Shown here: positions 46,209-53,145 of the stretch, piece after piece | How the letters are laid out: every line of letters begins with the position of its first letter | Numbering within the stretch: position 1 is the first letter of the stretch | DNA from: Phycisphaerae bacterium | Lineage (GTDB): Bacteria > Planctomycetota > Phycisphaerae > Phycisphaerales > UBA1924 | DNA length: 53,145 bases | NCBI GenBank assembly: GCA_030429485.1 | Contig: JAUIFD010000004.1 | Location: 1-53,145, forward strand | Direction: 5' to 3' | The notes under the pieces: generated by a model | Seen by the model: the letters and a program-made list of their open reading frames with translations, nothing else | Told to the model about the DNA's origin: nothing | Databases searched by the model: none | Translations under genes and position numbers: made by a program

Positions 46209-47095
46209 GCGGCGGGCTCCTCGCGCCGCCCCGAGTTGGGTTCGTCGTCGATGAGGTCGCTCTCCTCGGCCGTCTCGCCCGCGGTCTTTGCCTCGGGCAC
46301 GCTGCCCAGGCGCGCGGTCAGCGCGGTGCGCAGGCCGTCGGGCCCGAGCGGTTCGGTCAGTCGGCCTCGTTCAGCGATCCGGATGTGCCCGGTCTCTTCG
46401 GAGACGACGATCACCAGCGCATCGCACTCTTTGGTCAGGCCGACAGCGGCTCGGTGGCGCGCGCCCATCGAAGGGTCGGGCATGTCGCTGGGCTCGGCCA
46501 TGGGCAGCTGCACGCCGGCAGCGTGCACCACCTTGCCCTTGACGATCACCGCCAGGTCGTGGAGCGCGGTGCCCGGGAAGAAGATCGTCTGGATCACCGC
46601 CTCGGAGAGTTTGGCGTCGAGCACCGTGCCGCCTTCGACCAGACCCTCGAGCCCGATCTGGCGCTGGATGACGATGATCGCTCCGAAGCGGGCCTTGGCG
46701 AGGTACGAGGACGCGCCGACCACGGGCTGCACCACGTCGGCGATCGCCCCAGAGCGCGAGCCAAAGGGGTTGGCCTCGCCGATGCGGATCAGGGCCCGAC
46801 GGAGTTCGGGCTGGAAGATCACGACAAGCCCGATCGCGACCACCGCGAGCAGGCGGTCGTAGAGGTAGGCGAGGCGGGGCAGCGTCTGGGAACCGCCGAA
46901 GATCTGCACGGCGAGTGTGCCGACGAGCAGCAGGAAGAGCACGCCCTTGATGGCGCCCGCCGCTCTCGTTCCCTGGACGAACCGGACGACGAGCCAAACG
47001 ACGATCCAGATGATCGCCAGTTCGATGACCACCGGCAGGGGCGGGTAGGCGCCGAGGCGTCCCCACAAGTCCTGCATTCTGGGCCAGAGGTCCAC
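46205..47095 (-). CDS. cdaA: Diadenylate cyclase CdaA with altered DGA motif
   Basis: A c-di-AMP synthase with three membrane helices (about 20-40, 49-65, 80-95) and a DisA_N catalytic domain (about 105-245). The RHR motif is intact (ARHRAAVG near 212-219). The normally invariant DGA motif reads DLA (ALHDLAVIV, Leu181), a change in the metal/nucleotide site. The C-terminal 45 residues are acidic and likely disordered. GTG 47095 is chosen because AGGAG lies eight bases upstream; ATG 47077 is an alternative. The coupled downstream YbbR gene supports the CdaA assignment. It is divergent from the sulfotransferase gene. Confidence 0.88.
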   Translation of the reverse strand: MDLWPRMQDLWGRLGAYPPLPVVIELAIIWIVVWLVVRFVQGTRAAGAIKGVLFLLLVGTLAVQIFGGSQTLPRLAYLYDRLLAVVAIGLVVIFQPELRRALIRIGEANPFGSRSGAIADVVQPVVGASSYLAKARFGAIIVIQRQIGLEGLVEGGTVLDAKLSEAVIQTIFFPGTALHDLAVIVKGKVVHAAGVQLPMAEPSDMPDPSMGARHRAAVGLTKECDALVIVVSEETGHIRIAERGRLTEPLGPDGLRTALTARLGSVPEAKTAGETAEESDLIDDEPNSGRREEPAA

Positions 47096-47198
47096 CGGGT
47101 GTGCTCCTCGGCACGCGCGCGAAAGATGCGCGTTCTGCGCGCGGAGCCGTGAGCATCCTATCGGTGGTTCCCGGTCGTTCGGAGTAGTCTTCGGGGTG

Positions 47199-48104
47199 AT
47201 GGACCCCACCGCCACCGGCGCCGACGGGCGGACCTACCGCCTCTTCTTCGTGCGGGGGCACATGCGGTCCGGCACCAACTGGCTGGCGAACCTCCTCAAC
47301 CTCCACCCTCGCGTGTGGGTCGGCGGCGAGTTCCATTTCGAGCTCGCGTATCGGGGCATGCACAGGTTCATGAACGAGGGCTGGTCGCTCGGCTCGCGAG
47401 AGCCCATCCGCAGCCGCGCGAGCGATGCCGTCGCTGGGCTGGTGCGGTCGTCGATGGTGGATGCGTGTGAGGGGCGCGTCGCGGGGCTGCCGGGGGCGCC
47501 CGAGAAGGCGCGGGTCGATTGGATAGGCGATCGCACACCCGCCGTGATCGAGGAGTTCCTCCCGGGTGCGCGGTACCTGCATATCGCCCGCGACGGACGG
47601 GACGTGCTGGTGAGTTGGACGTTCCACCAGCTCAACACCGGCGGCCCGTTCGCGGAGCCCTACCGCACGCGCATGGAGCGACATCGGGCACAGTTCGCGG
47701 AGGACCCGACGCACTTCCTTCGGCATCCGGAGCAACTGCTCACGGACGAGGCCTGGGTGCGCGAGACCGCACGCCACTGGGGGACGTTCATGCGCGATCG
47801 AGCGCGGCTCGACGACGCGGCGCACGCCGGCGCGTTCACGGGGCGCGTGTGTGACGTGCTGTACGAGACTCTGCACCGCGACACCGACACCGAGCGAGTG
47901 CGCGTCTACCGGTTCCTCGATCTCGACCCCGCTGAGGCGGCCCCCTTGCGAGCCGAGGACCACACTCGTGCGGGGTTCGCCCACGACGACCCGACGTCCT
48001 TCTTCCGACGCGGCCAGCCCGGAGACTGGAAGCGGTACCGCAACGGGGAGTGGGAGGCGTGGTTTGAGGCGGCGGCGGGGGAGTGGCTCGCACCCTGGCG
48101 CTAG
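47199..48104 (+). CDS. Sulfotransferase family protein
   Basis: A 301-residue PAPS-dependent sulfotransferase. The 5'-phosphosulfate loop is VRGHMRSGTNWLANLLNLHP (about 18-37) and the 3'-phosphate motif is YLHIARDGRDVLVSW (about 127-141), with a Ser-rich or Arg contact near DPTSFFRRGQPGDWKRY (about 265-281). The acceptor (sugar, lipid or protein Tyr) is unknown. The N-terminus lacks a membrane helix. ATG 47199 is used; an adjacent GTG at 47196 is in frame. Confidence 0.88.
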   Translation: MDPTATGADGRTYRLFFVRGHMRSGTNWLANLLNLHPRVWVGGEFHFELAYRGMHRFMNEGWSLGSREPIRSRASDAVAGLVRSSMVDACEGRVAGLPGAPEKARVDWIGDRTPAVIEEFLPGARYLHIARDGRDVLVSWTFHQLNTGGPFAEPYRTRMERHRAQFAEDPTHFLRHPEQLLTDEAWVRETARHWGTFMRDRARLDDAAHAGAFTGRVCDVLYETLHRDTDTERVRVYRFLDLDPAEAAPLRAEDHTRAGFAHDDPTSFFRRGQPGDWKRYRNGEWEAWFEAAAGEWLAPWR

Positions 48105-48134
48105 ATCGGAAGGCCGGCGCGGTACGATCGGGCT

Positions 48135-48962
48135 GTGCGTTGGATGTGGTGCATCGCGGTTCTGGCGTGGCTCGGCGGGTGCGCCTCGAGCCCGACCGCC
48201 AGGGAGGCGGGGCCCGAGGCTTCGCCGACGGCGCCGACGGAGTCGGGGCTTGAGCTGAGGCTCTGGGTGGTTGAGGGCGACGCGATGCGGCGCTCGATCG
48301 GCGCGTTTGAGCGGGGCACACCGCCTGCCCCGCCGGCGCAGCTCGCGCTCTGGCGCGCCAACGGCCTCGCGGTGGCGAGCGTGTCGGCCGAGGACGTCCC
48401 GGACTTGCTGGCGTCGGTGCGGACGGTGGGCCCGCGGCAGACGCAGTGGCTCGGGATGCTCCACGAATGGTCGGTTCTGGCTTCGGGCCCGCCGCTGGCG
48501 TCGGATTCGGGCGCCGAACTCGATGCGGGCACGCTGGAGCTCGGCGCCGGCCGCCTGAGGCTCCTTGGGCGCGCCTGGCCTCTTCCTCCGGCCCCCGGGG
48601 GCGACCGCCCGCGTCTGAGGGTGGATCTTGCGCCGCAGTTTGTCGAGGCTGGTCCGTCGGACCGGGACCCGCAGGAGTTTGTCAACGCCCCGCGCCTCTC
48701 GCGCGACGAGGATGCGGGCCCGGTGTACCACCGTCTGGAGCTCGAGTTGGTGGCCGAGGGCGAAGAGGCGTTCGTGGTGTTCGCGGATGAACCGCCCGCC
48801 CCCCAAGCCACGGACGACGGCGTGGGACCGCCGCTTCCGGACTTCCCGCGACTCGGTCGCATGCTCCTCGGCGGGGCGCCCGGGTCGCACGAGAGCGAGA
48901 TGCGACTGGTGCTCGTGTTGGTGCCCCGCACACCGACACGGTTCGGCGTGCTCGCGCCCTGA
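48135..48962 (+). CDS. Predicted lipoprotein of unknown function
   Basis: A 275-residue protein with a clear lipobox: basic start, hydrophobic segment and LGGC with the lipidated Cys at about 16. The mature part has an Ala/Pro/Glu-rich linker (about 20-40) and a folded region (about 40-275) without a recognised family (ELRLWVVEGDAMRRSIGAFERG, LVLVPRTPTRFGVL). It starts at GTG 48135, and follows the sulfotransferase by 30 bases on the same strand. Confidence 0.72.
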   Translation: MRWMWCIAVLAWLGGCASSPTAREAGPEASPTAPTESGLELRLWVVEGDAMRRSIGAFERGTPPAPPAQLALWRANGLAVASVSAEDVPDLLASVRTVGPRQTQWLGMLHEWSVLASGPPLASDSGAELDAGTLELGAGRLRLLGRAWPLPPAPGGDRPRLRVDLAPQFVEAGPSDRDPQEFVNAPRLSRDEDAGPVYHRLELELVAEGEEAFVVFADEPPAPQATDDGVGPPLPDFPRLGRMLLGGAPGSHESEMRLVLVLVPRTPTRFGVLAP

Positions 48963-48970
48963 CCGCTACC

Positions 48971-49996
48971 GTGATCGCCCCGACCATGGAACTCTCCCTC
49001 GCCATCGCGGCCTTTCTGGTGGGCATGACGCTGCTCGTCAAGGGCGCGGACTGGCTCATCGAGTCGGCATCGCTGATCGCCGAGGGCGTCGGCGTGCCGC
49101 CTCTGGTGGTCGGGCTGACGATCGTGGCGTTTGGGACGAGCGCCCCCGAGCTGGCCGCGAGTCTCGGCGCCGCGTGGAAGGCCGCGAACAATCCCGCGTT
49201 GGTGGGGGCGGGCGACCTGGTGGTTGGGGCGGTCGTCGGCTCGAACATCGCCAACGTCGCGTTGATTTTTGGGATCACGGCGATGCTGCGCCCCGTCCAG
49301 TGCCCGCCGGCGGTCGTCTACAAGGAGATGCCGCTGATGCTGGCGGCGATGGGGCTGGGCGTGCTGGTGATGCTCGACGGGCGGGTGTCGCACTCCGACG
49401 GCATCATCCTGTTTCTGTTCATCATCGCGTATGTCGCGCACCAGTATCGCGCGTCGCGCGCCGAGCCCGGGGTGTTCGAGCTCGACGTGCCGGCGCTCCC
49501 GCAGGACGAGACCGAGTCGCGCCCGAAGCTGGGTCTTGGTTGGTGGGTGCGTCGGGTGGTGCTGCTGCTCACGGGTGGCGTTGGGCTAACGGTCGGGGCG
49601 CACCTGCTCGTCTACGGGTCGACGACGATCGCGCGGGCGATGCACGTGCCGGAGGCGGTGATCGGGCTTTCGATGGTGGCGGTGGGGACGTCGCTGCCGG
49701 AGTTGGCGACGTCGGCGCGGGCGGCGATGCGGCGAGAGTCGGCGATCGCGGTGGGCAACATCATCGGGTCGAACGTGTTCAACACGCTGTGCGTGCTCGG
49801 GTTAACGAGCGCGCTCTATCCCTCGCACGTGCCCGATGGCGTGCTCGTGCGCGACGTGCCGGCGATGATGGGCGTGGCGCTGCTCGCCGTGCCGTTCATG
49901 CGCACGAACTGGTCGATCGGGCGCATCCAAGGCGCGGTGCTGTTCTTGCTCTACGTGGGGTACATCGTGGTGCTGTTCGTCACGTCGCACGCCTAG
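48971..49996 (+). CDS. CaCA-family calcium/sodium antiporter (YrbG-like)
   Basis: A 341-residue inner-membrane cation exchanger. The two inverted-repeat alpha motifs are clear: GTSAPELAAS…GSNIANVALI (about 56-100) and GTSLPELATS…GSNVFNTLCVLG (about 237-279), carrying the paired Glu and Asn/Ser ion ligands. Ten helices are expected and are visible as two blocks around a charged linker (about 158-183). Ion specificity (Ca2+, Na+ or K+) is not settled by sequence. GTG 48971 or ATG 48986 may start it; the former is eight bases after the lipoprotein stop. Confidence 0.92.
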   Translation: MIAPTMELSLAIAAFLVGMTLLVKGADWLIESASLIAEGVGVPPLVVGLTIVAFGTSAPELAASLGAAWKAANNPALVGAGDLVVGAVVGSNIANVALIFGITAMLRPVQCPPAVVYKEMPLMLAAMGLGVLVMLDGRVSHSDGIILFLFIIAYVAHQYRASRAEPGVFELDVPALPQDETESRPKLGLGWWVRRVVLLLTGGVGLTVGAHLLVYGSTTIARAMHVPEAVIGLSMVAVGTSLPELATSARAAMRRESAIAVGNIIGSNVFNTLCVLGLTSALYPSHVPDGVLVRDVPAMMGVALLAVPFMRTNWSIGRIQGAVLFLLYVGYIVVLFVTSHA

Positions 49997-50551
49997 CTAC
50001 TCCGCCCCGGCGCGGAGTGCCTCGAGCACAGGGTGGCGTTCGCGCTTCTTCTCGCGAAGGCGTTCGATGATCTCGGGCGGCACCATCGCTTCGAGCTTTG
50101 AGAGATCGTCGCCCATGGCGGTGATCTGCCGGATGAGGCTCGAACTGACGTACGCGAACGACTCGCCCGCGACGACAAACGCTGTCTCCAGCCCCGCGAC
50201 CTGACGGTTGGTGGCCGCCTGCTGGATCTCGTATTGCAGGTCGGACAGGTTGCGGATGCCGCGGAGCAGCACCGTCGCGCCGGCACGCACCGCGAAGTCA
50301 ACCGTGAGCCCCTCGAACGACTCCACCCGCACCGGTGCGTCGTCCACCTCGGCCTCGACCATGCGGGCGGTGAGCTCGCGCACCATCTCCACGCGCTCGT
50401 CGGCGGTGAAGAGCTGCGTCTTGGAGGGGTTGCGTCCGACCGCGACGATCACCTCGTCGAACAGGCGGCGCCCGCGCGCCACGACGTCGAGGTGCCCGTG
50501 GGTGATGGGATCGAACGAGCCCGGGAAGACCGCGACGTGACGCCTGCCCAT
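49997..50551 (-). CDS. coaD: Phosphopantetheine adenylyltransferase
   Basis: Forms dephospho-CoA from 4'-phosphopantetheine and ATP, 184 residues. The nucleotidyltransferase motifs are PGSFDPITHGHLDVV (about 9-23; the T/HxGH site), LLRGIRNLSDLQYE (about 95-108) and SSSLIRQI (about 137-144). The length is slightly above the usual 160, owing to a C-terminal extension rich in charged residues. ATG 50551 is chosen since family sequence begins there. It abuts the antiporter gene tail to tail. Confidence 0.94.
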   Translation of the reverse strand: MGRRHVAVFPGSFDPITHGHLDVVARGRRLFDEVIVAVGRNPSKTQLFTADERVEMVRELTARMVEAEVDDAPVRVESFEGLTVDFAVRAGATVLLRGIRNLSDLQYEIQQAATNRQVAGLETAFVVAGESFAYVSSSLIRQITAMGDDLSKLEAMVPPEIIERLREKKRERHPVLEALRAGAE

Positions 50552-50573
50552 GACCAGAGCGTAACGGAATCCG

Positions 50574-51110
50574 CTATTCGCCTGGGAGATACTCGGTCGG
50601 GATCGCCTGGCCCTCACGTTCGGAGTCCCAGAGCACGGTGGCGATCTTCCACTCGCCGCCGACCTTCACGAGCTGGATCGAGTTGATCCCGCGCACGAAC
50701 GGCTCCTCGCCGCCGTCGACGAATCCCTCGTAGGTGGTCCACACGTGGGCGATCGTGCCGAAGACCTCGGTTCGGCTCGCGATCTCGTGCTCGCGGAACC
50801 CCCGGGCGGTGAGGGCGGCGCCCGAGGTCTCGATGTACTCGTCGACGGTCATCTCGAACTGGCGTGGGTTGCCGGACTCGATCTCGCGGACCATCGCGGT
50901 GAGGCGGCCCGTCGGCGTGAACATGCCACGCATGGCGTCCCAATCGCGCTCCTGCCCGGCTGGGCCCGAGATCACCGCGTAGAGCGCGCCAACCGCTTCC
51001 TTGATCGCCTCACGGTCGGTATCGACCGGCGACGGGGCTGCGGAGACCGCGACGACGCCTGCGATCGCGGCGGCGCTGAGGGCGAGGATCAGACGCGATG
51101 AGCGGCCCAT
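50574..51110 (-). CDS. Exported NTF2-like/SnoaL-like domain protein
   Basis: A 178-residue protein with a signal peptide (MGRSSRLILALSAAAIAGVVAVSA, likely cut at AVSA-AP). The mature domain is DREAIKEAVGALYAVISG…DWDAMRGMFTPTGRL (about 31-68), then EIASRTEVFGTIAHVWTTYEG (about 110-130) and INSIQLVKVGGEWKIATVLW (about 142-161), a typical NTF2-like cone fold. Enzymatic or binding role unknown. ATG 51110 has AAGGAC five bases upstream. It lies 22 bases upstream of coaD on the same strand. Confidence 0.82.
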   Translation of the reverse strand: MGRSSRLILALSAAAIAGVVAVSAAPSPVDTDREAIKEAVGALYAVISGPAGQERDWDAMRGMFTPTGRLTAMVREIESGNPRQFEMTVDEYIETSGAALTARGFREHEIASRTEVFGTIAHVWTTYEGFVDGGEEPFVRGINSIQLVKVGGEWKIATVLWDSEREGQAIPTEYLPGE

Positions 51111-51187
51111 GGGTGTCCTTTCAGGTGGTCTCGGGCGTGTTGGGAGGGGTCGGGTGTGATCTGGTTTGGAAGATACACTCCGCCCGG

Positions 51188-51553
51188 ATGCCCGTTGCAC
51201 AAGCCGAGGAGATGGATGGTGTGCTGGTGCTTCGTCCGGAGGATGAAGCGCTCAGGGCGTGCCGGATCGAGCGGGAGTTCAAGGACTGGGTGCGTGACAA
51301 CGCGGACCACCCAAGGGTGGTGGTGTCGCTCGAAAAGCTGCCGATCATCTCGTCGGCGGGGCTCGCGACGCTGGTGATCCTGCACCGGACGCTCGGGCGA
51401 TCCGGCGGATCGATCCGACTCGCGGAGGCCTGCGAGGAGATCATCCGCCTGATGCGGTTTACGAAGCTCGACACCTTCTTCCGCCTGGACCCGACGGTGG
51501 ACGACGCGGTGGCGCGCCTCAACGCGACCCCGCCGCCCGAACACCAGAACTAG
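51188..51553 (+). CDS. STAS-domain protein (anti-sigma factor antagonist type)
   Basis: A 121-residue cytoplasmic STAS domain. The conserved loop is LPIISSAGLATLVILHRTL (about 51-69), with a Ser at the phosphorylation site used by SpoIIAA/RsbV-type antagonists. In the family these proteins bind or release a kinase/anti-sigma factor in a partner-switching cascade. No RsbW-type kinase is adjacent. It is divergent from the NTF2-like gene and overlaps the convergent HD-GYP gene by four bases. Confidence 0.85.
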   Translation: MPVAQAEEMDGVLVLRPEDEALRACRIEREFKDWVRDNADHPRVVVSLEKLPIISSAGLATLVILHRTLGRSGGSIRLAEACEEIIRLMRFTKLDTFFRLDPTVDDAVARLNATPPPEHQN

Positions 51554-52818
51554 GCGGCCTCGTCGCGCGGGCGGGCGACCAGCGCGCGGAGCTTCGCGTC
51601 GAGGTCGAACTCGCGCGGCGTGCGCGCGAAGAAGTTGTCATCGAGGACGCTGAACCCGTCGGCTTCGGCGACCATCACGCTCGGAAACTCGCGCAGGTCC
51701 ACCGGCACGAGCTCGTGTGCCGAGGCGATCCGCCCGTGGGAGAACCCGGGTGTGAGCGTAACAGTGGGCCTACAGGGGTCCTCAGCGTGCCACGCGGTGA
51801 CAACCGCTTCGTCCCCTGTGCTCAGGCGCACGACCGATCCTGGCGGGTAGGGCGGAACGACCGCGAGCAGCCCTGAGATGACGAGCGGGTCGAAGCGCTC
51901 CGCGAGCGGCGCCTCCCGGAGCATGCGGAGCGCGCGCACCGTCGGGATCGACTCGGCGTGCGTGAAGTTGGCGAGCGGCGCGTGCGCGGGGTTGCGCAGG
52001 CGGTCAAACAGGTCGGCGACCGCGAGGATGCGCGCAAACACGTGGATACGCCGGCCCCCGATGGGCAGTCGTGTTCCGTCGTGCTGGCGCTGCATTGGGA
52101 ATCCCGACCCATCGAAGCGCTGGTGGTGGTGCAGCACGGCGGCCGCGGCGGCCGGCTCGATGCTCCCGCGAACGGTCTCGTATCCCAGGTGAACGTGTTC
52201 GCGCCACTCGGGGTCGCTCTCGTCCTGGGTCTCGTTCCACCGCTGCAGGACAGCCCGCGAAAGGCGGAGCATCCCTACGTCGTGGAGCATGCCCGCGACG
52301 CCGAGGTTCGTCACGTCTTTGGCGATGTGCCCCGCGAGTCGGCGGCGCTCGGCGAGGAGGTAATCAGAGAGGCGGAGGCCGAGCAGCAGCGAGACGAAGC
52401 AGACGTTGCCGGCGTGGCGAAGGGCGGGCGACCCCGCGGAGCCGAGTTCCTCAAGAAAGAGCGGGGCGCGCGGATTGGTGAGGAGCGAGGAGAGCACGCC
52501 GCGCACGGCACGGTGGAACCGGTCAAAGTCGAGCGGCGCGTGGGCGTTGCGCAACGGGCGGTGGAAGGCCCGCGCGATGGTCACACGGAGCTCGTGCTTC
52601 GCGTTCGAGAGCTCGGGGCTCATATGGGCCGCGATGAACTCAAGCCCGGGATATCGGACCCATACCTCGGTGATGCCCACCGAAGCGAGGCGCGGGATCA
52701 TGACCGCGTCGAGCTCGACCCCCGCGCGCAACAGCACCCGCTCGGCACGCCGAGGGTGACAGATGCCCTGAGCCAGCACCATGCCCTCTCGGGCGAGTGC
52801 GATCGGCACACGGAGCAA
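51550..52818 (-). CDS. HD-GYP-type signalling protein
   Basis: A 422-residue cytoplasmic protein with an HD domain of the HD-GYP kind (about 135-310). The signatures are GMLHDVGMLRL (about 176-186) and HHHQRFDGSGFPMQ (about 230-243), where the usual GYP is GFP. The known reaction for the group is hydrolysis of c-di-GMP; whether the GFP variant is active cannot be read. The N-terminal 80 residues (HPRRAERVLLRAGVELDAVMIPRLASVGITEVWVRYPG) form a separate small domain common to these proteins. The start is TTG 52818 with AGGAGGT upstream. Two PilZ proteins elsewhere in the window fit c-di-GMP signalling. Confidence 0.85.
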   Translation of the reverse strand: MLRVPIALAREGMVLAQGICHPRRAERVLLRAGVELDAVMIPRLASVGITEVWVRYPGLEFIAAHMSPELSNAKHELRVTIARAFHRPLRNAHAPLDFDRFHRAVRGVLSSLLTNPRAPLFLEELGSAGSPALRHAGNVCFVSLLLGLRLSDYLLAERRRLAGHIAKDVTNLGVAGMLHDVGMLRLSRAVLQRWNETQDESDPEWREHVHLGYETVRGSIEPAAAAAVLHHHQRFDGSGFPMQRQHDGTRLPIGGRRIHVFARILAVADLFDRLRNPAHAPLANFTHAESIPTVRALRMLREAPLAERFDPLVISGLLAVVPPYPPGSVVRLSTGDEAVVTAWHAEDPCRPTVTLTPGFSHGRIASAHELVPVDLREFPSVMVAEADGFSVLDDNFFARTPREFDLDAKLRALVARPRDEAA

Positions 52819-52942
52819 CGAGGCACCTCCTGTTGGTTGATCGGCTCATCGCGAGCCAAGCCGCGCATCCCGCAGGGCGGACACGCGCACGCGGCCCCCA
52901 AACGCGCACAGTTCTTGCCTGGTTTGCGTGGTTCTCGGGCGT

Positions 52943-53145
52943 TCAGTGATCGGCTTCGGAGTCGAATCCGAGGCCGTTCCACAGCCCGTTGTCACCGAAG
53001 TCGTGCTCGACCTCGCCGGTGCTGCGGTCGAGCGGTCTGTAGCCGAGTTCGACGAGCCCCAGAGGCTGGGCGTGCCCGTCGAGGAAGGCGACGTTCGCCT
53101 TGCTGTTGTGGCGCGCGTCGGCGGGGGAGTTGCCATCGTCCTGGG
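52943..53145 (-). CDS. Prepilin-like protein with H-X9-DG C-terminus, 5' end outside window
   Basis: The last 66 codons of a minus-strand gene are present, open to the right edge. The sequence includes RHNSKANVAFLDGHAQ: the His is followed by nine residues and then Asp-Gly, the H-X9-DG motif of planctomycete type II secretion/type IV prepilin-like (DUF1559-type) proteins. The stop codon is at 52943-52945. The N-terminal prepilin signal, if present, is outside the window, so the assignment rests on the C-terminal motif. Such proteins would plausibly use a pilus-type machine such as the one encoded at 17.5-22.8 kb, but that link is inference. Confidence 0.68.
   Translation of the reverse strand, partial: QDDGNSPADARHNSKANVAFLDGHAQPLGLVELGYRPLDRSTGEVEHDFGDNGLWNGLGFDSEADH

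Noticed and set aside
46371-48890. 839-codon minus-strand open frame across cdaA, the sulfotransferase and a lipoprotein
   Set aside because: It overlaps three convincing genes and shows no family-like motif; a codon-bias artefact.
52819-52942. tRNA or small RNA between the HD-GYP gene and the prepilin-like gene
   Set aside because: No cloverleaf or T-loop sequence and no strong hairpin with a T-run could be found.

Overview
This is a high-GC, gene-dense bacterial chromosomal window, most likely from a planctomycete of the Phycisphaerae type. The evidence for that is the set of lineage-style features: two membrane proteins ending in a CGYDL…CPECG zinc ribbon, an exported protein with a VPTPG/hydrophobic/RRRR C-terminal sorting signal, an H-X9-DG prepilin-like C-terminus at the right edge, a TatC with a large periplasmic insertion, and futalosine-pathway menaquinone synthesis. 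The assignment is inference from protein features, not from rRNA. I saw no tRNA, rRNA, CRISPR array, insertion sequence, integrase or phage gene; it reads as core chromosome.

Layout. 1-7.5 kb: a truncated secreted protein, 6-phosphofructokinase, a PilZ/pseudo-receiver/degenerate-HPt protein, DNA polymerase III delta (holA), a large lipoprotein, a C-terminally tagged exported protein and a PDZ protein. 7.5-14.9 kb: a small-molecule phosphotransferase whose 5' end looks frame-shifted, YicC, SecG, an UPF0173 hydrolase, a Rid protein, MgtE, 6-phosphogluconate dehydrogenase and a GNAT. 14.9-22.8 kb: an HlyD-type adaptor, futalosine hydrolase, then a compact type IV pilus/type II secretion assembly operon (pilM, pilN, pilO, a PilP-like gene, pilB) tied together by overlapping or closely spaced starts. 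22.8-28.2 kb: a small membrane protein, acetyl-CoA synthetase, an amt-glnK ammonium pair and a MoxR ATPase. 28.2-31.2 kb: an ECF sigma/anti-sigma pair followed by a PDZ protein and a strong intrinsic terminator, all on the minus strand. 31.3-33.7 kb: tatC-tadA-mutM in a tight plus-strand run. 33.7-41.7 kb: a 335-base non-coding stretch with potential hairpins, a UDP-GlcNAc 2-epimerase homologue, an HDOD protein, a translationally coupled pair of unknowns, fructosamine kinase, a second zinc-ribbon membrane protein, an unusual NMP-kinase-like/deoxyribosyltransferase-like fusion and a DUF1579 protein. 41.8-53.1 kb: a glycosyltransferase, panC, a small PilZ protein, gcvT, the cdaA-cdaR c-di-AMP pair, a sulfotransferase, a lipoprotein, a CaCA antiporter, coaD, an NTF2-like protein, a STAS protein, an HD-GYP protein and the truncated prepilin-like gene.

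How the genes work together. Central carbon and cofactor metabolism is represented by pfk, gnd, acs, gcvT, panC, coaD and mqnB. Cell-envelope and export functions are represented by secG, tatC, the pil operon and several secreted or lipid-anchored proteins. A recurring theme is nucleotide second-messenger signalling: two PilZ proteins, an MshEN-type PilB and an HD-GYP protein point to c-di-GMP, and CdaA/CdaR to c-di-AMP. Several signalling proteins have lost or changed hallmark residues (the pseudo-receiver/HPt protein, the PII T-loop, the CdaA DGA motif, the Rid arginine). These, the fusion protein at 39.7-40.8 kb and the apparent frameshift near 8.49 kb are the items I would look at first. 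I found no convincing complete novel multi-gene system; the most unusual single genes are listed as findings.
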